From positions 1 to 5,836 of the forward strand of contig CAJUPK010000150.1 in the NCBI GenBank assembly GCA_910588415.1: a stretch of 5,836 bases of DNA, given 5' to 3'. This stretch comes from an uncultured Oscillospiraceae bacterium. Lineage in GTDB: Bacteria; Bacillota; Clostridia; Oscillospirales; Acutalibacteraceae. The notes under the pieces are model-generated. The model was not told the DNA's origin. It searched no databases and saw only the letters and a list, made by a program, of their open reading frames with translations. Both the position numbers and the translations under genes were made by a program. Shown here piece after piece: positions 1 through 5,776 of the stretch. The stretch's first letter is position 1. Every line of letters starts with the position of its first letter.

Positions 1-193
1 CTGCTATATCCCTGGCGTGGGACACAACCTGCAGGAGCACAGCGTGGTTATGATTCGCGGCGGCCGTGTGCGCGACCTGCCTGGCGTGCGTTACCACATT
101 ATCCGCGGCGTGCTGGATACCCAGGGCGTGGCCAAGCGTATGCAGGCCCGCAGCAAGTACGGCGCCAAGCGGCCCAAGGCCGGCAAGAAGTAA
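1..193 (+). CDS. rpsL: 30S ribosomal protein S12, C-terminal part (5' truncated by window edge)
   Basis: This is the last 63 codons of S12, read in frame from base 2 to the TAA at 191-193; the start lies outside the window. S12 sits at the decoding centre of the 30S subunit, contacts h44 of 16S rRNA and influences fidelity and streptomycin sensitivity. The segment begins CYIPGVGHNLQEHS and contains the hallmark GGRVRDLPGVRYH loop and the QARSKYGAKRPK tail, both near-universal in bacterial S12. The Asp at 74-76 is the residue that RimO methylthiolates in E. coli. The residue just before it, at 71-73, is CGC (Arg), where E. coli and most bacteria have Lys (Lys88 counting Met, Lys87 in mature numbering). 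The protein ends in a basic KAGKK extension. It is the first gene of the str operon, followed by rpsG after an unusually long 181-base gap. Identity is essentially certain. Confidence 0.98.
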   Translation, partial: CYIPGVGHNLQEHSVVMIRGGRVRDLPGVRYHIIRGVLDTQGVAKRMQARSKYGAKRPKAGKK

Positions 194-205
194 TCAGAAG
201 CAAAA

Positions 206-234
206 TTGAGTTTCTTTAAGCTATTCGGCTTAAT
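206..234 (+). promoter_or_regulatory. possible weak sigma-A type promoter upstream of rpsG
   Basis: TTGAGT (206-211) is separated by 17 bases from CTTAAT (229-234), which matches 4 of 6 positions of the -10 consensus. It overlaps the 216-233 hairpin, so the same bases could instead be a weak transcription pause or terminator after rpsL; only a short TTT follows that hairpin. Both readings are tentative. An internal promoter would raise rpsG-fusA expression relative to rpsL. Confidence 0.22.
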
Positions 235-360
235 TTATATAGATTTCAGACGGCTGACCAGAGCCGCGGGGGATCTTCGTAAATTGCCTTTTAGCTGACC
301 GGAGGCTTTTGACGGGAACATCCCGGCAGAGTTTTCGAGTACCGATGAATTCATTTTATG

Positions 361-367
361 AAGGAGG
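361..367 (+). promoter_or_regulatory. ribosome binding site of rpsG
   Basis: AAGGAGG lies 7 bases before ATG 375. This decides the start against the in-frame upstream ATG at 345, which has no purine-rich site before it and would add ten residues (MNSFYEGGKI) not found in S7. A weak TTCAT/ATGAA hairpin (350-354 with 358-362) touches the first two bases of the site. Confidence 0.85.
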
Positions 368-374
368 GAAGATT

Positions 375-845
375 ATGCCAAGAAGAGGCAATGTGGCAAA
401 GCGCGATGTTTTGCCGGACCCCTTGTATAATTCCAAGCTGGTTACCCGGCTGATTAACAGCGTCATGCTGGACGGCAAGAAGGGCGTGGCCCAAAAGATT
501 GTGTACGGCGCTTTTGAGATTGTGCAGCAGAAGACTGGCAAGGAGCCCCTGGAGGTATTTGAGCAGGCCATGGAGAACGTAATGCCCAGCCTGGAGTGTA
601 AGTCTCGCCGCGTGGGCGGCTCTACCTACCAGGTGCCCATGGAGGTGCGCCCTGAGCGCAGGCAGACTTTGGGCCTGCGGTGGGTGACCGCCTATGCCCG
701 CAGCCGCAACGAGCGTACCATGCGGGAGCGGCTGGCGGGAGAGATCCTGGACGCCATTAACGGAGCGGGCGGCGCTGCCAAAAAGCGGGACGATACCCAC
801 AGAATGGCAGAGGCCAACCGGGCCTTCGCTCATTACCGCTGGTAA
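375..845 (+). CDS. rpsG: 30S ribosomal protein S7
   Basis: A complete 156-residue S7, the standard bacterial length. S7 nucleates assembly of the 30S head by binding the 3' domain of 16S rRNA, and it lines the mRNA exit channel near the E site. The protein opens MPRRGNVAKRDVLPDPLYNS, has the conserved VMLDGKKGVAQKI stretch, the beta-hairpin VGGSTYQVPMEVRPERR that reaches the exit channel, and the near-invariant end HRMAEANRAFAHYRW. The start at ATG 375 is fixed by an AAGGAGG site and by the family N-terminus. It lies between rpsL and fusA as in nearly all bacteria. In E. coli S7 represses its own operon; whether it does so here is unknown. One mild oddity is a Cys where many homologues have Val, in the segment LECKSRRVGG. 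Identity is essentially certain. Confidence 0.98.
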   Translation: MPRRGNVAKRDVLPDPLYNSKLVTRLINSVMLDGKKGVAQKIVYGAFEIVQQKTGKEPLEVFEQAMENVMPSLECKSRRVGGSTYQVPMEVRPERRQTLGLRWVTAYARSRNERTMRERLAGEILDAINGAGGAAKKRDDTHRMAEANRAFAHYRW

Positions 846-876
846 GGTGCCGCACATGACAGGCTGGCAAGCGGCG

Positions 877-893
877 CCCTGCTGGCTGCAGGG
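877..893 (+). other. small perfect stem-loop after rpsG
   Basis: CCCTGC (877-882) pairs perfectly with GCAGGG (888-893) around the loop TGGCT. No T-run follows, so it is not an intrinsic terminator. Part of it can instead pair downstream: TGCTGGC (880-886) is complementary to GCCAGCA (910-916), so the two folds are mutually exclusive. Confidence 0.45.
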
Positions 894-906
894 TACACAA
901 AAACCG

Positions 907-967
907 CGGGCCAGCATAGTACCGGCAGACGTTCCGCTCTGGCGGCCGTTTGCCTAGGTACAGCCCG
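907..967 (+). promoter_or_regulatory. large compound stem-loop in the rpsG-fusA spacer
   Basis: Nested complementary segments share one axis. CCGC 934-937 pairs with GCGG 942-945 around a TCTG loop. GGCAGACG 924-931 pairs with CGTTTGCC 947-954 (one G-U). GTACC 919-923 pairs with GGTAC 957-961. CGGGC 907-911 pairs with GCCCG 963-967 across an asymmetric loop. That gives 17 pairs in the core and 22 in all, with small bulges. It ends 16 bases before the fusA ribosome binding site and has no T-run after it. It may be an RNA processing, stability or translational control element; the function is inferred from position only. Confidence 0.6.
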
Positions 968-983
968 GCACATCTTTTGGAAT

Positions 984-990
984 AAGGAGG
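984..990 (+). promoter_or_regulatory. ribosome binding site of fusA, wide spacing
   Basis: AAGGAGG is followed by 13 bases before ATG 1004, clearly wider than the 7 to 10 bases before the other genes here. No in-frame ATG, GTG or TTG lies between, and MARQVPLE is the typical EF-G N-terminus, so the start is secure. The wide spacing may moderate initiation. Confidence 0.75.
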
Positions 991-1003
991 AAACAACGTA
1001 TTT

Positions 1004-3100
1004 ATGGCCAGACAGGTACCACTTGAATTGACCAGAAATATCGGCATCATGGCCCATATTGATGCCGGTAAGACCACTACTACCGAGCGTATCCTGTTTT
1101 ATACAGGCGTCAACTACAAAATAGGCGAGACCCATGAGGGTGCCGCCACTATGGACTGGATGGCCCAGGAGCAGGAGCGCGGCATCACCATCACTTCCGC
1201 TGCCACTACCTGTTTCTGGCCGGACCGCAACGGCAAGCAGAACCGTATCAACATCATCGACACCCCCGGCCACGTGGACTTTACCGTGGAGGTGCAGCGC
1301 TCTCTGCGGGTGCTGGACGGGTCTGTCACTGTGTTCTGCGCCAAGGGCGGCGTTGAGCCTCAGTCTGAGACCGTATGGCGGCAGGCGGACGAGTACAAGG
1401 TCCCCCGTATGGCCTATGTGAACAAAATGGACATTATGGGCGCTGACTTCTACCGGGTGGTCCAGATGATGAAGGACCGGCTGAAGTGCAACGCTGTGCC
1501 CATTCAGCTGCCCATTGGCGCGGAGGAGACCTTTAAGGGCATCATCGACCTGGTGGAGATGAAGGCCTATGTCTATTACGATGACTTGGGCAAGGACATC
1601 CGCTGTGAGGATATCCCGGAAGACATGATGGAGCAGGCCCAGCAGTACCGGGCCGAGCTGGTGGAGCATGTGGCAGAGCTGGACGACGCCCTGATGGAGA
1701 AGTATCTGGGCGAGGAGGAGATCTCCATTGAGGAGATCAAGACCTGCATCCGCAAGTCCACCATTGCAAACCATATGGTGCCCGTGGTCTGCGGCACATC
1801 CTATAAGAACAAGGGCGTGCAGAAGCTGCTGGACGCTATCGTGGACTATATGCCCGCCCCCACTGACGTGCCTGCCATCAAGGGCACCAACCCGGACACC
1901 GAGGAAGAGACTGTGCGCAATTCTTCCGACGAAGAGCCCTTCGCGGCCCTGGCCTTTAAGATTGCCACAGACCCCTATGTGGGCAAGCTGTGCTTCTTCC
2001 GGGTATATTCCGGCTCTATAGAGGCTGGCGCCACGGTCTACAACTCAGTGAAGGACAACAACGAGCGCATGGGCCGTATTGTGCAGATGCACGCCAATGA
2101 CCGCAAGGACATTGACCGCGTATATGCCGGCGACATTGCCGCGGCGGTGGGCCTGAAGAACACCACCACCGGCGACACCCTCTGCGATGAGAAGCATCCG
2201 GTTATCTTGGAGTCCATGGAGTTCCCGGACCCGGTTATCCGGGTTGCCATTGAGCCCAAGACCAAGGCCGGCCAGGAGAAGATGGGCATTGCCCTTTCTA
2301 AGCTGGCGGAGGAGGACCCCACCTTTAAGGCTTACACCGACGAGGAGACCGGCCAGACCATCATTGCCGGCATGGGCGAGCTGCATCTGGAGATCATTGT
2401 GGACCGCCTGCTCCGTGAGTTTAAGGTGGAGGCCAATGTGGGCAAGCCCCAGGTGGCCTATAAGGAGACCATCCGCAAGGAGGCCAGCTCCGACACCAAG
2501 TATGCCCGCCAGTCCGGCGGTAAGGGCCAGTACGGTCATGTTAAGATTCGCATTGAGCCCAATCCCACAGGCGGCTATGAGTTTGTGAACGCTGTGGTGG
2601 GCGGCGCGATTCCCAAGGAGTATATCCCCGCTGTAGACCAGGGTATTCAGGGCGCCATGCTGTCCGGCGTGCTGGCTGGCTACAATGTAGTGGACGTGAA
2701 GGTCAGCCTGTACGACGGCTCCTATCACGAGGTTGACTCCTCTGAAATGGCCTTTAAGATTGCTGGTTCCATGGCTTTCAAAGAGGCCATGCGCAAGGCG
2801 GACCCTGTGCTGATGGAGCCCATCATGAAGGTCACAGTCATCACTCCCGAGGAGTATATGGGCGATGTAATAGGCGACCTGAACTCCCGCCGGGGCATGA
2901 TTCTGGGCATGGACGCTCTTCCGGGCGCCCAGCAGGTGAACAGCGAGGTTCCCCTCTCGGAGATGTTCGGCTATGCTACAGACATGCGCAGCAAGACCCA
3001 GGGCCGCGGCCAGTATACCATGGAGCCCGCCCATTATGCGGAGGTGCCCAAGAACATCTCTGAGAAGATCATCAGCGACCGCGGGAAGAAGAATGATTAA
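1004..3100 (+). CDS. fusA: translation elongation factor G (EF-G)
   Basis: A complete 698-residue EF-G, the normal length. This cytoplasmic GTPase catalyses translocation of tRNAs and mRNA and, with RRF, ribosome recycling. In domain I the P-loop is AHIDAGKT (residues 17-24), switch I has RGITITSA (59-66), G3 is DTPGH (86-90) and G4 is NKMD (140-143). Domain II follows, then domain III with the IIAGMGELHLEI stretch, and domain IV with the tip YHEVDSSEMAF, whose His575 matches E. coli His583 that reaches the decoding site. Domain V includes GDVIGDLNSRRGMILGM. The N-terminus MARQVPLELTRNIGIMAHID and full-length domain IV indicate a canonical translational EF-G rather than a TetM-type protection factor or a divergent EF-G2. 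Its place between rpsG and tuf agrees. No truncation or frameshift is visible. The long antisense frames across it are codon-bias shadows. Confidence 0.98.
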   Translation: MARQVPLELTRNIGIMAHIDAGKTTTTERILFYTGVNYKIGETHEGAATMDWMAQEQERGITITSAATTCFWPDRNGKQNRINIIDTPGHVDFTVEVQRSLRVLDGSVTVFCAKGGVEPQSETVWRQADEYKVPRMAYVNKMDIMGADFYRVVQMMKDRLKCNAVPIQLPIGAEETFKGIIDLVEMKAYVYYDDLGKDIRCEDIPEDMMEQAQQYRAELVEHVAELDDALMEKYLGEEEISIEEIKTCIRKSTIANHMVPVVCGTSYKNKGVQKLLDAIVDYMPAPTDVPAIKGTNPDTEEETVRNSSDEEPFAALAFKIATDPYVGKLCFFRVYSGSIEAGATVYNSVKDNNERMGRIVQMHANDRKDIDRVYAGDIAAAVGLKNTTTGDTLCDEKHPVILESMEFPDPVIRVAIEPKTKAGQEKMGIALSKLAEEDPTFKAYTDEETGQTIIAGMGELHLEIIVDRLLREFKVEANVGKPQVAYKETIRKEASSDTKYARQSGGKGQYGHVKIRIEPNPTGGYEFVNAVVGGAIPKEYIPAVDQGIQGAMLSGVLAGYNVVDVKVSLYDGSYHEVDSSEMAFKIAGSMAFKEAMRKADPVLMEPIMKVTVITPEEYMGDVIGDLNSRRGMILGMDALPGAQQVNSEVPLSEMFGYATDMRSKTQGRGQYTMEPAHYAEVPKNISEKIISDRGKKND

Positions 3101-3113
3101 AAACCCGTGATCT

Positions 3114-3148
3114 CCAAAGAAAAGCGTAAATTTCGCTTGCTTTTTTGG
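3114..3148 (+). terminator. weak terminator or attenuator-like hairpin after fusA
   Basis: AAGCG (3122-3126) pairs with CGCTT (3134-3138) around a 7-base loop, followed by GCTTTTTT (3139-3146). An alternative fold pairs AAAAGC 3120-3125 with GCTTTT 3139-3144 and CCAA 3114-3117 with TTGG 3145-3148. The stem is short and AT-rich, so termination would be partial at best and read-through into tuf is likely. The T-run overlaps the tuf promoter. Confidence 0.35.
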
Positions 3149-3164
3149 CAGATTGTGTTAGAAT
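3137..3164 (+). promoter_or_regulatory. extended -10 promoter for tuf
   Basis: TTGCTT (3137-3142) lies 16 bases before TAGAAT (3159-3164), which is preceded by TGT (3156-3158), making an extended -10 element TGnTAGAAT. The predicted transcript start near 3171 gives a leader of about 46 bases before tuf. This would let EF-Tu, usually among the most abundant proteins in the cell, be made above the level of the upstream operon genes. Confidence 0.6.
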
Positions 3165-3199
3165 TATATTCAAGCAGAGCTTGGACAAATTTATATTGC

Positions 3200-3206
3200 A
3201 AGGAGG
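3200..3206 (+). promoter_or_regulatory. ribosome binding site of tuf
   Basis: AAGGAGG, 10 bases before ATG 3217. It decides the start against the in-frame ATG at 3145, which has no such site, lies within the promoter region and would add 24 residues alien to EF-Tu. Confidence 0.85.
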
Positions 3207-3216
3207 CAATTTTCCA

Positions 3217-4419
<1,203 letters not shown>

Positions 4420-4435
4420 GATTTTTAGGGTTTAC

Positions 4436-4473
4436 GGAAAGGCTCCCCCAGGGGGGCCTTTTCCTTTATTTTA
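4436..4473 (+). terminator. intrinsic terminator of the str operon / tuf
   Basis: The left arm runs 4436-4447 and the right arm 4452-4464. It forms GG, AAAGGC, T-G wobble and CCC pairs around the loop CCAG, with one bulged T at 4462: 12 pairs, mostly G-C near the loop. A T-rich tract TTTATTTTA follows at 4465-4473. It starts 17 bases after the tuf stop and is the strongest terminator in the window. Confidence 0.88.
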
Positions 4474-4628
4474 GATGGAACCGCTGAAAGAGCAGGCGAT
4501 AAGGGAGGCAGGTTGGCGATTCCCTGCTGAGAGGGGAGCCCCCTGCTCATCGTGTAGTTAAGGTGGCTTCTACGAGGTATTTTAATTTGCCTTTTAGAGC
4601 CGTGCGATATGGCTGCTGGCTCACAAAT

Positions 4629-4646
4629 TGGTATGTATGGTATGTA
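4629..4646 (+). repeat. tandem 9-base repeat TGGTATGTA x2
   Basis: TGGTATGTA occurs at 4629-4637 and again directly at 4638-4646. Either copy can pair with the single complementary CATACCA(T) at 4669-4676; the second copy gives 8 pairs with the preceding A (4637-4644). The repeat therefore offers two competing stems. Confidence 0.7.
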
Positions 4647-4734
4647 CGGACTTTGTAAGTGCCTTTCCCATACCATTCCAGAGCCAACCAGGCAAAAGAA
4701 AACCCGAAGAGACAGAAACAGAGGGGAGGCATGA
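4633..4734 (+). CDS. possible short upstream reading frame (33 aa), leader peptide candidate
   Basis: ATG 4633 (or in-frame ATG 4642) opens a frame that reads MYGMYGLCKCLSH at its start, becomes rich in Arg and Lys, and ends at TGA 4732-4734. The tandem repeat encodes the MYG-MYG start. The stop overlaps an ATG at 4731 (ATGA) and falls between the kinase ribosome binding site and its preferred start, an arrangement that would suit translational coupling. No Shine-Dalgarno sequence precedes either ATG, and the frame is short enough to be chance. Treat it as a hypothesis. Confidence 0.2.
   Translation: MYGMYGLCKCLSHTIPEPTRQKKTRRDRNRGEA
4725..4729 (+). promoter_or_regulatory. ribosome binding site of the kinase gene, decides start
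   Basis: GGAGG within GAGGGGAGGC lies 7 bases before ATG 4737 but only 1 base before ATG 4731, favouring 4737. The two choices differ by two residues (MK). Confidence 0.7.
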
Positions 4735-4736
4735 AA

Positions 4737-5645
4737 ATGCTCTTTAATTATGAAATTAGAAATTGGAAAGACTGGGGGAAGGTGTTTCAGTCTCTGGAGG
4801 CTTTCACCCCGCTGGCGCGGGAAATTTTCCGCCGGGAGGGGCTGGCTTTTTCCCAGCTGGAAAACCTGACCCCTGGCGCCAACGCGGTGTTTCGTGGGGG
4901 AGAGTATGTGCTGAAAATATTCGCTCCCAACCAGTCCGGCATGGACCCCCAGGCGGATTTTCACAACGAGTCCGCTGTATGCAGGGCCCTAACCCAGTGG
5001 AGGATTCCTGCGCCCCGGCTGATCGCCTGGGGAGAGGTGCAGGACGCCTATCTTTTTTACTATATCATCACAGAATACTGCTCCGGCCAGGAGGCTGGGC
5101 CATGGCTGGAAACAGCGAGCCCTTGTCAGCGGCAGGAGTTTGTCCAGGGGGTGAAGGAGCTGCTTAAAAGGCTGCACCGCCCTGGGCAGGAGCTGATTCC
5201 CCCTGTGGATCTGGTAGAGCGGGCGGTGAATAATGCCCGGCTGAAGGGCCTGCCGGACAGCCTGGCCGCTGAGATGCGGGCACGGGCAAGAGAGGTGGAT
5301 GTGACCCACACCGTACTGGTTCATGGGGACTTGACGGGGGAGAATATTCTCGTGGCTCCAGGGGGCCAGCCGGTTATCATTGACTGCGCGGACGCCTGCC
5401 TGGCCCCCTGGTGGTACGAGTTTGCCCCCGTGGTCTTTGAGCTTTTCCACTGCCAGAGGGACCTGCTGGGGATGCTGGCAGGGGCAGAGGGAGAGGCCTT
5501 TGTGGAGCGGGTGTTGGACGCCCTGTGCCTACACGATTTTGGCGCGGATATTCTCAGGGACACAGCGGCCCGAGAGGGGCGGCAGCCCTTCCTGCATTTG
5601 ACAGAGGTGAGGGATTTCCTACTGGAACGCCTCCAGTCTGGATAA
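4737..5645 (+). CDS. APH/choline-kinase-fold phosphotransferase, substrate unknown
   Basis: A 302-residue soluble kinase of the aminoglycoside phosphotransferase (APH) family; the family includes antibiotic kinases, choline/ethanolamine kinases and other small-molecule kinases. Visible residues: likely ATP-binding Lys60 in YVLKIF, the alpha-C Glu78 in HNES, a hinge around YYIITEYCSG (108-117), the Brenner motif HGDLTGENIL with catalytic Asp198 and Asn203, and the metal-binding pair in IIDCADA (Asp216, Asp219). All catalytic positions are present, so an active enzyme is likely. No signal peptide or membrane segment is seen. I chose ATG 4737 because GGAGG at 4725-4729 is 7 bases away; ATG 4731 leaves only 1 base, and ATG 4659 has no site and adds a polar basic stretch. 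It lies after the tuf terminator, so it is probably transcribed separately. Codon use is less biased than in tuf. Aminoglycoside resistance is possible but unproven; a metabolic or regulatory kinase is equally plausible. Confidence 0.85.
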   Translation: MLFNYEIRNWKDWGKVFQSLEAFTPLAREIFRREGLAFSQLENLTPGANAVFRGGEYVLKIFAPNQSGMDPQADFHNESAVCRALTQWRIPAPRLIAWGEVQDAYLFYYIITEYCSGQEAGPWLETASPCQRQEFVQGVKELLKRLHRPGQELIPPVDLVERAVNNARLKGLPDSLAAEMRARAREVDVTHTVLVHGDLTGENILVAPGGQPVIIDCADACLAPWWYEFAPVVFELFHCQRDLLGMLAGAEGEAFVERVLDALCLHDFGADILRDTAAREGRQPFLHLTEVRDFLLERLQSG

Positions 5646-5709
5646 AGATACCATAGGGGCTGTTGTATTGCCTGAGAGTATGTTTGGAAATCGAAGAAAA
5701 GCAGGATTA

Positions 5710-5776
5710 TTGACAAGGAACGGGGATTCAAGGAGAAAACCGGGATTTTGACGCCGAAGGCGCCGTTTCTTGTCAA
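5710..5776. terminator. long-range 14-bp stem, possible bidirectional terminator or structured element
   Basis: Bases 5710-5723 (TTGACAAGGAACGG) pair with 5763-5776 (CCGTTTCTTGTCAA): 14 consecutive pairs including one G-U. Inside are a perfect CGCC-GAA-GGCG hairpin (5752-5762) and a short TCAA/TTGA stem (5728-5731 with 5748-5751), giving a three-way junction shape. A TTTTT run follows at 5786-5790 on the + strand and a TTTT run lies further out on the - strand. The loop is large for a classic terminator, so another role is open. Confidence 0.45.

Larger units (their letters stand above)
194..374 (+). other. rpsL-rpsG intercistronic spacer with several small hairpins
   Basis: No gene is seen in this 181-base gap, which is longer than typical in ribosomal operons. 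It holds a hairpin TTAAGC/GCTTAA (216-221 with 228-233, 6-base loop), a hairpin CGGCT/AGCCG (251-255 with 262-266) and a hairpin CGGGA/TCCCG (313-317 with 321-325, ACA loop). A 7-base direct repeat GCTGACC occurs at 253-259 and 294-300. The 10-base palindrome ATGAATTCAT at 345-354 lies just before the rpsG ribosome binding site. In E. coli the equivalent spacer is bound by S7 for autogenous control; nothing here shows the same site, so a regulatory role is only an inference. Confidence 0.5.
4474..4736 (+). other. structured region between tuf terminator and kinase gene (probable leader)
   Basis: This 263-base stretch has no convincing large gene. It is rich in complementary pairs. GAGCAGG 4490-4496 pairs with CCTGCTC 4542-4548. 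GTAG-AAG pairs with CTT-CTAC in a hairpin at 4554-4573. AGCC 4598-4601 pairs with GGCT 4611-4614. A nested set joins TTTGCCT 4586-4592 to AGGCAAA 4690-4696, TGGCTC 4617-4622 to GAGCCA 4681-4686, and TGGTATG 4629-4635 to CATACCA 4669-4675. It probably contains the kinase promoter, but I find only weak candidates, such as TTAAGG-17-TTTAAT at 4558-4586. No known riboswitch or T-box could be recognised. Confidence 0.45.

Noticed and set aside
309..374. N-terminal extension of S7 from an upstream in-frame start
   Set aside because: S7 proteins begin MPRR; the AAGGAGG at 361-367 lies inside the extension and is correctly spaced for ATG 375.
694..957. Plus-strand frame running from rpsG into the rpsG-fusA spacer
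   Set aside because: Most of it is the wrong frame of rpsG, and the remainder is accounted for by the hairpins at 877-893 and 907-967; no ribosome binding site.
833..1774. Long minus-strand open frame opposite the start of fusA
   Set aside because: It overlaps the unmistakable EF-G coding sequence, has low-complexity Leu/His/Gly-rich content, and is the expected shadow of GC-rich codon bias.
2045..3034. Long minus-strand open frame opposite the 3' half of fusA
   Set aside because: Same codon-bias shadow; His/Gly/Leu-rich content, no recognisable domain, and fully antisense to a conserved gene.
4554..4577. T-box-like AAGGTGGC sequence before the kinase
   Set aside because: Only the AAGGTGG core matches; the expected ACCGCG-type continuation is absent, the bases fold into a simple local hairpin, and no terminator/antiterminator pair or stem I is visible.
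4659..4736. N-terminal extension of the kinase from ATG 4659
   Set aside because: No ribosome binding site precedes it, the added 26 residues are polar and basic without family resemblance, and GGAGG at 4725-4729 fits ATG 4737.
4425..4964. Minus-strand frame spanning the tuf terminator, leader and kinase start
   Set aside because: It runs through a strong terminator and into the antisense of the kinase; the composition is not protein-like and there is no family resemblance.
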